From Massilia psychrophila (lineage in GTDB: Bacteria > Pseudomonadota > Gammaproteobacteria > Burkholderiales > Burkholderiaceae_D): a stretch of 64,000 nt of DNA. The notes below the pieces were generated by a model. That model was not told the DNA's origin. It was given only the letters and a program-made list of their open reading frames with translations, and ran no database searches. Position numbers and translations under genes: made by a program. How positions within the stretch are numbered: the first letter of the stretch is position 1; every line of letters starts with the position of its first letter. Below, one piece after another: positions 19,847 through 29,161 of this stretch. The stretch lies in assembly GCF_002760665.1 (NCBI RefSeq), contig NZ_PDOB01000006.1, positions 94,909 through 158,908 of the forward strand, in the 5' to 3' direction.

Positions 19847-22321
19847 ATGGAAATTAACCGAATTACACTGCCGCCGATAACCGCTCCCGGCGACGTGACC
19901 ACCTTCTATTCATTCGAGAGTGGAACGGCGCGCAGTGTCGCGCTGTCGAACATGGCGATGCTGCTCGCGGGGCGACAAAATGCCACCGTGCCAGTACTCA
20001 TGATCGATTGGGATACCGAAGCACCCGGCCTGCACCATTTCTTCGAGCAGCCGGGGCAGACGCAAGGGAAACGGCCAGGCGTGCTCGAGTATTTCGAGGC
20101 CTGCCGCGAGCATCTGCACCTGGTGCAGCGCACCGCCCCTGGACTCGACGACGCCGCTCTTGCCATCCGGGTCCTCGAAGCGGTTGACTGGGAACCGTAC
20201 GTCGAGCGGGTCGACCAGAGCCGTCCGTTGTACCTGATGCGCGCCGGCTGCTTCGACAGCAGCTATGGCGAACGGGCCGACCGGATGGACTGGGACAGCC
20301 TGTTTGCCGCCTGCCCGGCGTTTTTCCGCTGCTTCGGCGAACACCTGGCGCGCCAGTTCCGCCATGTGCTGATCGATGCGCGCAGTGGCCGCTCGGCCGC
20401 CGTCAGCATCTGCACCACGCTGCTGCCGCGCAAGCTGGTGGCGCTGTTTACGCCCAACCAACGCAGCCTCGAAGGCCTGGCCGGGGTGGTCAACCGCGCC
20501 ATTGAATACCGTTGCAGCCACGAAGATGAACAGCGGCCGCTGCTGGTCTACCCGCTGCCGTGCTCGGTCGACAGCGCCGACTGCGGGCGCCGCCTGCAAT
20601 GGCGCCGCGGCGACCCGCACAAAGGCGTCGGCGGTTACCAGCCGGTGCTCGAAAAACTGCTGCGCCAGACCTATGGCATGGCGCAGATATCGCTCGACGG
20701 CTATTTCGACGAAGTGCAGCTGCAGCAGACCAGCGCGATGTCCAGTGGCGACCATTTGACGGCCTGCCCGGAACGCGGAGGCGATCGCTTTTCACTGACG
20801 CGCACCTTTGAAATCCTGCTCGACTGGGTTGCTGACGGTCATTTTCCATGGCAATCGCGCGCCGAGATCGCGCTGCTGTCGAACATCGCCGCGGCCCGGG
20901 CGCTGTCGATCGACGGCATCGCGACGGCGGTGTCGATGCCGCTTGCGGCCGACCTCCTGCGGCTTGGCGAGCTGTACCGGCTGCAGGGCCGTTACCGGCA
21001 GGCCGAGCAATGTTTCGAGGAAAGCGTCACCTTGCGCGAGTGCCTGCTCGGCATTGATCATGCCGACACCCGCGCCAGCCGCGCCGGCCTGGCCGGTCTG
21101 CTGCGCGAGAACGGCAAGCCGGACGAAGCGAGTCTCCTTTACGCGCTGCTGGCCGGCGACTGCCGGCGCCTGCTTGGCGCCGACCATCCCGAAACGCTCG
21201 GCGTGCTGGCCGGGATGGCCGCTACGCTGGCCGACTTGCGAACATTCCCCCAGGCGCTGGCCTTGCACGGGGAAGTCACCGAGGCGTGGGAGCGGCTGGT
21301 CGGTCCCAACCACGTCCAGTTCCTGACCAGCCTTGCCGAGCAGGCCGGCACGCAGGCGCGCTCCGGCGAGCTGAGCCGGGCCCGTTATGGCTATGAACGG
21401 GTGCTCGAAGGGCGACAGCGCCTGCTCGGCACCGAACACGAGGACACTTTGCGCTGCACCGAGCAGCTAGCCACGCTGCTGTGCGAGCTGGGCGATCTCG
21501 GCAATGCCCGCAAATTGCAGGACGAAGTGGTACTGGCGCGCGAGCGGCATGTCGGCGCCGACCACGTCGATACGGTGCGCTCGCGCGAATCCCTGGCCGA
21601 AATCGTCGCCACGCTGGGCGACCTGGACGCCGTGCGCACCATCCAGGAGACGCTGGCCGGGTCGCGCGAACGGCGGCTCGGCGCCGAGCATCCTGAAACG
21701 CTGAGCATCAAGCTGCGGCTGGCGACGACGCTCGGCGAGCAGGGCGACCTGGAAGCGGCGCGCCGCATCCAGCAGCACGTCGTCAACCAGCAGGAGCGGA
21801 TGTACGGAATGGACGATTTCGAGACGCTGCGCAGCAAGAAAATGCTGGCCGCTACTTTGTCGAGCCAGGGCAATGCCGATGCCGCGCGCCAACTGGTCGA
21901 GACCGTCCGCCTGGGCACCAACCGGCTGCGCAACATGGGCGGCATGGCCTCCGGCCCGCACGAGTCGGACTTCGGAACGGTCGGCTTGAAGGCGGCGATC
22001 CTCGAAGCGCGCGGCGGCAATGGCGACCCCGACACGCTCGACCATAAGCTGGCCCAGCTGCAGCAGTTGATCGACAACCAGAGTCCGCGCGAGGCGCGCG
22101 CGCTGGCCGACAGCCTGCGCGCAATGGTGCTGCAGCCGTGCGTTGCGCATCCCCTGCGGCGGCGCGGCGTGGCAATGATCAAGCAGGTCTATGAACAGGA
22201 GGGCGACCTCGGTGCGCTGGTGGCCTTTTTGAAGGCCGAATTGACGTCGGTGAGCGGGGCGCTGATCAATGCAGTCGGCGGCAAGACAGCAGTCGCCCAA
22301 CAAGCCGATGCGTCAGGTTAA
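19847..22321 (+). CDS. KGGVGR-like P-loop protein with kinesin-light-chain-type TPR array
   Basis: An 824-residue protein. The N-terminus (17-62) aligns with the SIMIBI-type KGGVGR ATPases: TTFYSF, then RSVALSNMAMLLA, then LMIDWDTEAPGL. The phosphate-binding loop reads SFESGTARS instead of the family SYKGGVGRS, so the signature lysine is lost. Residues about 365-685 are tandem TPRs of the 42-residue kinesin-light-chain type, each with a LGxxHxxTL-like hinge (LLGADHPETLG, LLGTEHEDTLR, HVGADHVDTVR, RLGAEHPETLS). It is translated with the upstream TIR gene. TIR plus KGGVGR/TPR resembles the FxsC-FxsT partners of actinobacterial FxSxx-COOH loci and NLR-like designs. A sensory scaffold for the TIR effector is the likeliest role, by inference. 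Confidence 0.8.
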   Translation: MEINRITLPPITAPGDVTTFYSFESGTARSVALSNMAMLLAGRQNATVPVLMIDWDTEAPGLHHFFEQPGQTQGKRPGVLEYFEACREHLHLVQRTAPGLDDAALAIRVLEAVDWEPYVERVDQSRPLYLMRAGCFDSSYGERADRMDWDSLFAACPAFFRCFGEHLARQFRHVLIDARSGRSAAVSICTTLLPRKLVALFTPNQRSLEGLAGVVNRAIEYRCSHEDEQRPLLVYPLPCSVDSADCGRRLQWRRGDPHKGVGGYQPVLEKLLRQTYGMAQISLDGYFDEVQLQQTSAMSSGDHLTACPERGGDRFSLTRTFEILLDWVADGHFPWQSRAEIALLSNIAAARALSIDGIATAVSMPLAADLLRLGELYRLQGRYRQAEQCFEESVTLRECLLGIDHADTRASRAGLAGLLRENGKPDEASLLYALLAGDCRRLLGADHPETLGVLAGMAATLADLRTFPQALALHGEVTEAWERLVGPNHVQFLTSLAEQAGTQARSGELSRARYGYERVLEGRQRLLGTEHEDTLRCTEQLATLLCELGDLGNARKLQDEVVLARERHVGADHVDTVRSRESLAEIVATLGDLDAVRTIQETLAGSRERRLGAEHPETLSIKLRLATTLGEQGDLEAARRIQQHVVNQQERMYGMDDFETLRSKKMLAATLSSQGNADAARQLVETVRLGTNRLRNMGGMASGPHESDFGTVGLKAAILEARGGNGDPDTLDHKLAQLQQLIDNQSPREARALADSLRAMVLQPCVAHPLRRRGVAMIKQVYEQEGDLGALVAFLKAELTSVSGALINAVGGKTAVAQQADASG

Positions 22322-22353
22322 ATCAGCCGGCCACCAGCTGCGCCAGCTTGGGA

Positions 22354-22390
22354 CCGAAGTCGGCTCTGCCGTTGGCAGAGCCGACTTCGG
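22354..22390. terminator. strong 17-bp hairpin between the TPR gene and surE
   Basis: CCGAAGTCGGCTCTGCC pairs perfectly with its complement around a GTT loop, 33 nt after the TPR-protein stop. No T-run follows directly (AATTTT appears 16 nt later), so it is either a non-canonical terminator or an mRNA 3'-end stabiliser that insulates the TIR module from the surE operon. Confidence 0.55.
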
Positions 22391-22512
22391 CCATTGGCAC
22401 AAGCAATTTTCTGCAAAGGGGAATCGGCGCCATTTTGCCCCCGCTGTCGGCGCTGCGACGAATGTTTTCCGCCACCCGCCGATGTGGGCTTCGGTTGGGG
22501 TAAAATTGCTGC

Positions 22513-23250
22513 ATGAGAATACTAATCAGCAATGACGACGGCTATCTCGCCCCCGGTATCAACGCCTTGGCCGAAGCGCTCGCCCTTGTCGCCGAGATCG
22601 TGGTGGTTGCGCCCGACAGCAACCGTTCGGGCGCGTCGAATTCTCTGTCGTTGGACCGGCCGTTGTCAGTCCAGCGAGCCGCCAACGGCTTTTACTTCGT
22701 CAACGGTACGCCGACCGACTGCGTCCACGTGGCGCTCACCGGCATGCTCGACTACCGTCCGGATCTGGTGGTGTCGGGCATCAACAACGGCCCCAACATG
22801 GGTGACGACACCTTGTATTCCGGCACCGTCGCGGCCGCCACCGAAGGCTACCTGTTCGGCATTCCCGCGATCGCTTTTTCACAGGCCGAGCACGGCTGGA
22901 CCAACCTCGACGCCGCCGCCCGCGTTGCCCGCGACCTGGTGCTGCGCCGCTTCGACGAGCTCGCCTCGCCCTATCTGCTGAACGTCAACATCCCCAATTT
23001 GCCGTACGAGCGTCTCGGCGCCATCACCGCTACCCGGCTCGGCCGGCGCCACCAGGCCGAGCCGGTGATCCGCGCCCTCGACCCGCGCGGGCGCGAGATT
23101 TTCTGGATCGGCCCGCCCGGCGCTACTCTTGACGCCGGCGAAGGCACCGATTTCCATGCGGCCGCGCATGGCCTGGTATCGGTGACTCCCTTGCAGGTGG
23201 ACCTTACCCACAAGACCCAGCTCGCCGCGCTGGCACGGGGCCTCGCATGA
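22513..23250 (+). CDS. surE: 5'/3'-nucleotidase SurE
   Basis: A 245-residue survival protein that dephosphorylates nucleoside monophosphates and short polyphosphates. The metal ligands typical of SurE are visible: Asp8 and Asp9 in ISNDDG, Ser39 in DSNRSGAS and Asn91 in [12 protein letters not shown]. It is the first gene of the conserved surE-pcm-nlpD-rpoS stationary-phase operon; its stop overlaps the pcm start by 4 nt (ATGA). A GGGTAAAAT element just upstream of the start resembles a -10 box. Confidence 0.96.
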   Translation: MRILISNDDGYLAPGINALAEALALVAEIVVVAPDSNRSGASNSLSLDRPLSVQRAANGFYFVNGTPTDCVHVALTGMLDYRPDLVVSGINNGPNMGDDTLYSGTVAAATEGYLFGIPAIAFSQAEHGWTNLDAAARVARDLVLRRFDELASPYLLNVNIPNLPYERLGAITATRLGRRHQAEPVIRALDPRGREIFWIGPPGATLDAGEGTDFHAAAHGLVSVTPLQVDLTHKTQLAALARGLA

Positions 23251-24167
23251 AAGACCGGTTCGGCGCCGCGAAGAACAGCAATTTTCCCTTGCCGCTGTCG
23301 TCGCTGACCCGGCCGGCCGAACGCAACAAGGCATCGTTTTCAACCGCAGGCGTGGCCACGCCGCAAACTGCGACGCAGAACGCGGCGCAGTCCGTGCCAA
23401 GCCCGGCGCCGCACCGCGCTGCGTACCCCGGACAAAAAACCGGCGCCGCGCCGTCGAAGTCGCACAGCGAGGCCATGCAGCGGGCTCAGCCGGCAGCGCC
23501 GATCCCGCCGCGGCCCGATCTGATGGTGTCGGAAGCGATCCGGCGCGCGATGGTGGCGCGGGTGGCCAAACAGGGCGTGCAGGACCCGGTGGTGCTGGCC
23601 GCGCTGGAAAGCGTGCCGCGCCACATGTTCATCGAGCCGGCGATGTCGGCCCAGGCCTACGTTGACGCCTCGCTGCCGATCGGCCATCACCAGACTATTT
23701 CCCAGCCGTACATCGTGGCCCGGATGATCGAAGTGATGCTCAATGGCGGCAAATTCGGCGGCAAACTCGGCCGCGTGCTCGAGATCGGCACCGGCTGCGG
23801 CTACCAGGCCGCAGTGCTCGCCCGCGTGGCCCAGGAAGTGTATTCGATCGAGCGGATCAAGCCGCTGCACGAGCTCGCCAAGTCCAACTTGCGGCCGTTG
23901 CGCATTTCAAACCTGCGCTTGCAGTACGGAGATGGTATGCTTGGCCTGCCGCAGGTTGCCCCTTTCGACGGCATCATCTTGGCTGCGGCCGGCCTCGAGG
24001 TGCCGCGGGCACTGCTCGAACAACTCGCCATCGGCGGCCGCTTGGTCGCGCCGGTGGGCGCACAGGTCCAACACCTGCAACTGATCACTCGCAGCGGCAA
24101 GGCGGAATGGACGAGTGAGACGCTCGAGGGCTGTCACTTTGTGCCACTGCGTCCCGGCATCGCCTAA
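23247..24167 (+). CDS. pcm: protein-L-isoaspartate O-methyltransferase with N-terminal extension
   Basis: A 306-residue SAM-dependent enzyme that repairs isoaspartyl residues in aged proteins. The methyltransferase core occupies about 93-305, with SAM motif [13 protein letters not shown] at about 177-188 and [17 protein letters not shown], the substrate/SAM loop of PCMT. The first 90 residues are a low-complexity Ala/Pro/Ser/Gln-rich stretch absent from standard enzymes of about 210 residues. The start overlaps the surE stop, so translation is coupled. An internal start near the core is possible but has no good ribosome binding site. Confidence 0.94.
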   Translation: MKDRFGAAKNSNFPLPLSSLTRPAERNKASFSTAGVATPQTATQNAAQSVPSPAPHRAAYPGQKTGAAPSKSHSEAMQRAQPAAPIPPRPDLMVSEAIRRAMVARVAKQGVQDPVVLAALESVPRHMFIEPAMSAQAYVDASLPIGHHQTISQPYIVARMIEVMLNGGKFGGKLGRVLEIGTGCGYQAAVLARVAQEVYSIERIKPLHELAKSNLRPLRISNLRLQYGDGMLGLPQVAPFDGIILAAAGLEVPRALLEQLAIGGRLVAPVGAQVQHLQLITRSGKAEWTSETLEGCHFVPLRPGIA

Positions 24168-24198
24168 GCCCTGCCCAAGATTGCCGACACCCTATACA

Positions 24199-25125
24199 AT
24201 GAGAATGAAACAAACACGAATCCTAGCCCTGCTGACCATTGCCTTTGGATTGTTGAGTGCCTGCAGCACCGCGATCCGCCGCGCGCCGGTCATCGACCGC
24301 GTCGCCCCTCCCGTAGCAAGCCGCCCGTTAGCCCCTGCAGCAGATGATTCCAAAGAAGACGGCCGCGGCACCTACACCGTCAGGAAGGGCGACACGCTGC
24401 TGCGGATCGCGCTCGACCATGGCCAGAACTACCGCGACGTGGTGACCTGGAACAACCTCGTCAATCCAAACGACATCAAGGTCGACCAGGTCCTGCGGGT
24501 TGCCCCGCTCGACCATGTAGCCAGTACCGTGACCGCCCCAGTGAGCATGCCGGAAATCCGCCCATCGGCGTCGCCAGCGCCAAAGAAAATCGCGCCGCGC
24601 GGCGACAAGCGGGCGTCCACCGACACCGCGCTTGTCGAGCTGAAGAAGGACGACAATGCCAAAGGCGAGCGCGACGAATCGAAGATCGACAAGCCGGTCA
24701 TCGTGGCGGCTGCGCCGTCGATCGGCGCCGGCAGCATCGTACGCGCCGACGACGACGAGAAGCTGAGCTGGATGTGGCCCTCGGACGGCAAGGTCGTCGC
24801 CACTTTCGATGAAGGCAAGAACAAGGGCATCGACATCGCCGGCAAGCCGGGCCAGCAAGTGATGGCGGCGGGCTCCGGAAAAGTCATGTATGCCGGCAGC
24901 GGCATCCGCGGTTATGGTAATCTAGTCATCGTCAAGCATAGCAACAGCTTGCTTTCGGCCTACGCCCACAACCGCAGCATTGTGGTGAAGGAAGGCCAGA
25001 ACGTAAACAAGGGCCAGATGATCGCCGAAATGGGCGACTCCGACGCCGACTCGGTCAAGCTGCACTTCGAGATTCGCCAGCAGGGCAAACCGGTCGATCC
25101 ATCCAGGTTCCTGCCAACCCGTTAA
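24199..25125 (+). CDS. nlpD: NlpD-like lipoprotein, LysM plus degenerate M23 peptidase domain
   Basis: A 308-residue outer-membrane lipoprotein. The lipobox LSAC ends at Cys22. The LysM peptidoglycan-binding domain is at about 57-102 ([15 protein letters not shown], then [16 protein letters not shown]). The C-terminal M23-type domain (about 200-305) contains [22 protein letters not shown] and [14 protein letters not shown]. Like E. coli NlpD it lacks the full zinc site, so it most likely activates amidases (AmiC type) during cell separation rather than cutting itself. The start at 24199 or 24205 (MKQTR) cannot be separated by ribosome binding site. In E. coli the rpoS promoter lies inside nlpD. 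Confidence 0.93.
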   Translation: MRMKQTRILALLTIAFGLLSACSTAIRRAPVIDRVAPPVASRPLAPAADDSKEDGRGTYTVRKGDTLLRIALDHGQNYRDVVTWNNLVNPNDIKVDQVLRVAPLDHVASTVTAPVSMPEIRPSASPAPKKIAPRGDKRASTDTALVELKKDDNAKGERDESKIDKPVIVAAAPSIGAGSIVRADDDEKLSWMWPSDGKVVATFDEGKNKGIDIAGKPGQQVMAAGSGKVMYAGSGIRGYGNLVIVKHSNSLLSAYAHNRSIVVKEGQNVNKGQMIAEMGDSDADSVKLHFEIRQQGKPVDPSRFLPTR

Positions 25126-25145
25126 GCCCATGCCATGAAGCGTCC

Positions 25146-26189
25146 ATGACACCGCATCCGCCACACCCGCTGGAAGACGATCCAGTTGCAGACGACTTCG
25201 CCGACGGACGGTTGGATGACGGCGCCATCGATCCGGAGGAGGAGGGCGAGGGTGCCAATCAGGGTCGCGATGGCCACGATGGTCATGCGGTGCCGGTCCC
25301 GGAGGTTGCACTGGCTAGTGTCGATGAACTGAAAAAAGTGCTGGCGGCCGAGTTGTCGACCGACACCACCCAGCACTATCTGAACCAGATCGGCACCCGG
25401 CCGCTGCTGACGGCGCCGCAGGAAGTGCATTTCGCCACCCTCGCCAAGGCCGGCGAGTTCAGCGCCCGCCAGACCATGATCGAACACAACCTGCGGCTGG
25501 TGGTGTCGATTGCCAAGCACTACATCAACCGCGGCGTCGTCTTGCTCGACATGATCGAGGAGGGCAATATCGGCCTGATGCGGGCAATCGACAAGTTCGA
25601 GCCGGAGCGCGGCTTTCGCTTTTCCACCTACGCCACCTGGTGGATTCGCCAGAGCATCGAGCGCGCCATCATGAACCAGGCCCGCACGGTGCGATTGCCG
25701 GTGCACATGGTGCGCGAACTGAACCAGGTGTTGCGCGCCAAGTACCACCTCGAAGCCCGGCATCACAACGGCAAGGACGCCACCGCTGAAGACATTGCCC
25801 ACCTGGTCGGCCGCCCGGTCGAGGAAGTACAGGACATCCTGGCGCTGTCCGAGCACGCCACCTCGCTCGACGCCCCGCTCGACAACGATCCTCAATCGAG
25901 CCTGATGGACATGCTGCCGGGCGACGCCGACGACAGCCCCGACGCCCGGGCCGAACACCACGAAATGACGGTACTGGTGCGCGACTGGCTCACCAAGTTG
26001 CCCGACAAACAGCGCATCGTCGTGATGCGCCGCTTCGGCCTCGACAATGACGATCCGGCCACGCTCGAAACCTTGGCCGAGGAGATGGGCGTGACGCGCG
26101 AGCGGGTGCGCCAGATTCAGCAGGAGGCGCTCGTCAAGCTGAAGCGGGCCATGGCCGCCCGTGGCGTGGTGCGCGATTCCTTGCTATGA
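25146..26189 (+). CDS. rpoS: RNA polymerase sigma factor RpoS
   Basis: A 347-residue sigma-70-family factor for stationary phase and general stress. An acidic N-terminal region (1-60) is followed by region 1.2/2 ([40 protein letters not shown], the -10 recognition and melting helices), region 3 ([11 protein letters not shown]) and region 4 ([15 protein letters not shown], the -35 helix-turn-helix). The position after nlpD, 20 nt downstream, and the region 1.2 [12 protein letters not shown] segment mark it as RpoS rather than RpoD. Translational control by Hfq (encoded at 38250) is known for the family. Confidence 0.96.
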   Translation: MTPHPPHPLEDDPVADDFADGRLDDGAIDPEEEGEGANQGRDGHDGHAVPVPEVALASVDELKKVLAAELSTDTTQHYLNQIGTRPLLTAPQEVHFATLAKAGEFSARQTMIEHNLRLVVSIAKHYINRGVVLLDMIEEGNIGLMRAIDKFEPERGFRFSTYATWWIRQSIERAIMNQARTVRLPVHMVRELNQVLRAKYHLEARHHNGKDATAEDIAHLVGRPVEEVQDILALSEHATSLDAPLDNDPQSSLMDMLPGDADDSPDARAEHHEMTVLVRDWLTKLPDKQRIVVMRRFGLDNDDPATLETLAEEMGVTRERVRQIQQEALVKLKRAMAARGVVRDSLL

Positions 26190-26307
26190 TGCGCCCGGGC
26201 CGACCCGCCCGGTTCACACCTTTTCCCTTCCATTCCAGTTCACTGGCGCCGTTTGCGCCTGCGACCGTTTTTTTGCCACCCCTGCTGCCACCCCTTTGCC
26301 TACTCAC

Positions 26308-27651
26308 ATGCCAGATACCCAGATCGACATCAAATCCCTCGACATGGACGCCCGCGGCGTAGGTCACCTGGTCAATGAGGATGGGTCGCAGGGCAAGGTG
26401 GTGTTCGTCGAAGGCGCGCTGCCGGGAGAAACGGTCAGCTTCCTGACGTTCAAGAAAAAGAAGAACTGGGAAGCGGCCCGCATGACCGAACTGCACCACG
26501 CCACGCCGATGCGGGTGGTGCCGCAGTGTCGCCACTTCGACAACTGCGGCGGCTGTTCGATGCAGCACCTCGAGCCGTCGGCCCAGGTGGCGATGAAGCA
26601 GCGGGTGCTGGAAGATAATCTCTGGCATATCAGCAAGGTCAAATCGGAAAACATCATGCGCCCGATCTACGGGCCGACTTGGGGCTACCGCTACCGCGCC
26701 CGCCTGTCGGTGCGCCACGTTGCCAGGAAGGACGTGGTGCTGGTCGGCTTCCACGAAAAACGCTCCGGCTTCGTTGCCGACATGAGCACCTGCAAAATCC
26801 TGCCGCCGCATGTCGACGCCATGCTGTTGCCGCTGCGCGCGCTGATCAAGGCGCTGTCGATTTACGACCAGGTGCCGCAGATCGAAGTGGCGGTCGCCGA
26901 AACAGTCACTGCCATGGTGCTGCGCATCATGGCCCCGCTGTCAAGCGCCGACGAAATTCTGCTCAAGGCCTTCGCCGACCAATGGAACATCCAGTGGTGG
27001 CTGCAGAGCAAGGGGCCGGAAACGGCGGCGCCGTTTTACCCGCAGGACAAAGAACTGTTTTACTCGCTGCCCGAATTTAACGTGAAAATGCCGTTCAAGC
27101 CGGTCGATTTCACCCAGGTCAACCCGATGATCAACCGGGTGCTGGTGTCGACCGCGCTGCGCCTGCTCGACGTGCAACCACATCACCGCGTGGCCGACCT
27201 GTTCTGCGGCCTTGGCAACTTTACTCTGCCGCTGGCCACCTTGTCAGCCGAAGTGGTCGGCATCGAGGGCAGCACCAGCCTGTCCGAGCGCGCGCGCGAC
27301 AATGCGCTAGCAAACGGCCTGGCCGGCAAGACCAGCTTCCAGACGCGCAACCTGTTCGACGTCACTGTCGAGGATCTGGTCGCGCTGGGCAAGTTCGATC
27401 GCATGCTGATCGACCCGCCGCGCGACGGCGCGCACGCGCTGGCGCTGGCGCTGGCGGGCCTTGCCGCCAGCCGCCCCGACATGCTGCCGCAGCGCATCGT
27501 GTACGTGTCGTGCAGCCCGTCGACGCTGGCACGCGATGCCGGCATCCTGACCCATGGCGCCGGTTACGTGCTCAAAAAAGCAGGGGTGGTGAACATGTTC
27601 CCGCACACGTCGCACGTCGAATCGATGGCGCTGTTCGAGCTGCCAAAGTAG
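26308..27651 (+). CDS. rlmD: 23S rRNA (uracil-1939-C5)-methyltransferase
   Basis: A 447-residue RumA/RlmD enzyme that makes m5U1939 in 23S rRNA. A TRAM-like N-terminal domain (about 1-65) precedes an iron-sulphur site with Cys74, Cys80 and Cys83 (CRHFDNCGGC) and a further Cys near 162. The SAM motif VADLFCGLGNFTLPLA and the catalytic nucleophile region YVSCSPSTLARD are intact. The ATG at 26308 begins the TRAM domain; upstream in-frame ATGs overlap the rpoS 3' end and encode no conserved residues. A terminator follows within 7 nt. Confidence 0.95.
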   Translation: MPDTQIDIKSLDMDARGVGHLVNEDGSQGKVVFVEGALPGETVSFLTFKKKKNWEAARMTELHHATPMRVVPQCRHFDNCGGCSMQHLEPSAQVAMKQRVLEDNLWHISKVKSENIMRPIYGPTWGYRYRARLSVRHVARKDVVLVGFHEKRSGFVADMSTCKILPPHVDAMLLPLRALIKALSIYDQVPQIEVAVAETVTAMVLRIMAPLSSADEILLKAFADQWNIQWWLQSKGPETAAPFYPQDKELFYSLPEFNVKMPFKPVDFTQVNPMINRVLVSTALRLLDVQPHHRVADLFCGLGNFTLPLATLSAEVVGIEGSTSLSERARDNALANGLAGKTSFQTRNLFDVTVEDLVALGKFDRMLIDPPRDGAHALALALAGLAASRPDMLPQRIVYVSCSPSTLARDAGILTHGAGYVLKKAGVVNMFPHTSHVESMALFELPK

Positions 27652-27657
27652 GGACGT

Positions 27658-27688
27658 AAAAAAGCCGACCCGCGGGTCGGCTTTTTTA
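27658..27688. terminator. bidirectional Rho-independent terminator
   Basis: AAAAAAGCCGACC pairs with GGTCGGCTTTTTT around a short CGCG turn. It lies between the convergent rlmD and YccA-type genes, with A-run and T-run on opposite sides, so it can end both transcripts. Confidence 0.93.
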
Positions 27689-27703
27689 CACGCGCCGCAA
27701 CGA

Positions 27704-28390
27704 TCAATCGCGGCTGCCGCCACCCAGGCCCAGTAGGGACAGCAGACTGGTAAAGATGTTGTACACGTCGAGGTAGATCGACAGCGTCGCGGTAATATAG
27801 TTGGTTTCGCCGCCGTTGATGATGCGCTGCACGTCATACAGGATGAAGGCCGAGAAAATACCGATTGCCATCACCGAGATCACAATCGACAGCGCCGACA
27901 TGCCCAGGAAGATGTTGGCGACCGACGCCAGGATCAACACGATCACGCCAGCGAACAGCCACTTGCCCATCATCGAGAAGTCACGCTTCGACACCGTGGC
28001 GACGCTGGCCATCACCGCGAAAATGCAGGCGGTACCGCCGAAGGCGGTCATGATCAGGCTGCCGCCATTGCTGTAGCCGAGGGTATGGCGCAGCAGCGGC
28101 GTGAGCATCAGGCCCATGAAGAAGGTGAAGCCGAGCAGGAAAGCGACGCCGGCTGCCGAATCCTTGGTTTTTTGGATTGCGTAGATGAAGCCGAAAGCCA
28201 CCGCCATGAAAACCATGAAGCCCATGAAGCCGGCCGGCATAGGCAGTTGCATCGACACGCCGACGGCAGCGCCGATGACAGTGGGAATCATCGACAACGC
28301 CAGCAACCAGTAGGTATTGCGCAGCACGCGATGGCGTACCGCCTGGCTGTCGATCGCAGGTTGGTAACTTTGTTGCATGGTTGGAATCAT
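27704..28390 (-). CDS. Bax inhibitor-1/YccA family membrane protein
   Basis: A 228-residue integral membrane protein with about seven hydrophobic segments. The BI-1 family hallmarks are FILYDVQRIINGGETNYI near the C-terminus and the Asp-containing last helix (LSIYLDVYNIFTSLLSLLG). Members are calcium-leak channels or modulators of the FtsH/HflKC protease (YccA). FtsH-control genes hflK and hflC are in the same window but not adjacent. The start at 28390 is chosen for its ribosome binding site GGAGGCACT; ATG 28378 and far upstream starts are weaker. Confidence 0.92.
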   Translation of the reverse strand: MIPTMQQSYQPAIDSQAVRHRVLRNTYWLLALSMIPTVIGAAVGVSMQLPMPAGFMGFMVFMAVAFGFIYAIQKTKDSAAGVAFLLGFTFFMGLMLTPLLRHTLGYSNGGSLIMTAFGGTACIFAVMASVATVSKRDFSMMGKWLFAGVIVLILASVANIFLGMSALSIVISVMAIGIFSAFILYDVQRIINGGETNYITATLSIYLDVYNIFTSLLSLLGLGGGSRD

Positions 28391-28619
28391 AGTGCCTCCG
28401 GTACGTGAATGAGGTTGGGGCCCGCTTAAAGAATAGCACGGCGCGCGAAAAGCGTTTACAAATGCCGAAATTGCCGGCAGGATTTTGCTGCGCCACTCTA
28501 TCACCTCAATGGCCGCAAGTGCAATACCAGTCAGGTGGGGTGTTGTATGGTAAAATCAAAGGTTGATTGAGTTCTTTTTTTCTCGATTTAAACCTTTCTT
28601 TTTATTGGAGTTTTTACAC

Positions 28620-29027
28620 ATGGCAATCGAACGCACCCTGTCGATCATCAAACCAGATGCAGTGGCAAAAAACGTCATCGGCCAAATCTACAGCCGCTTC
28701 GAAGGCGCTGGCCTGAAGATCGTCGCTGCCCGCATGACCCAATTGTCGCGCGAACAGGCTGAAGGCTTTTACGCCGCCCACAAAGAGCGCGGCTTCTTCA
28801 AAGACCTGGTCGACTTCATGGTGTCCGGTCCAGTCATGATCCAAGCCCTCGAAGGCGAGAACGCAGTTGCCGTTCACCGCGACCTGATGGGCGCAACCGA
28901 TCCGAAAAAAGCAGATAAAGGCACGATCCGCGCCGATTTCGCCGATTCGATCGACGCAAACGCAGTCCACGGTTCCGACGCTGTCGACGCCGCGGCAATC
29001 GAAATCGCTTACTTCTTCTCGAAGTAA
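28620..29027 (+). CDS. ndk: nucleoside diphosphate kinase
   Basis: A 135-residue enzyme that equilibrates nucleoside di- and triphosphates through a phosphohistidine. [12 protein letters not shown] (4-15) is the N-terminal signature and the active-site motif NAVHGSD places the catalytic His at 117. Start 28620 follows TTGGAGTTTTT. It is first in the series ndk-rlmN-pilF-rodZ-like-ispG-hisS, with 134 nt before rlmN. The gene is more A-rich at third positions than its neighbours, fitting a highly expressed gene. Confidence 0.97.
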   Translation: MAIERTLSIIKPDAVAKNVIGQIYSRFEGAGLKIVAARMTQLSREQAEGFYAAHKERGFFKDLVDFMVSGPVMIQALEGENAVAVHRDLMGATDPKKADKGTIRADFADSIDANAVHGSDAVDAAAIEIAYFFSK

Positions 29028-29161
29028 GCGCATTTTAGGCAGTAAGGCACGCATCAAGAACCGCTCGCCGAGTACCTCGGGTCCTGCGAGCGGGGTTCGC
29101 ATCTGCTTCGCACCTGCTTTGCATCCGCTTTTAAGTATCAAATTTAAGTATTGAAAACATC

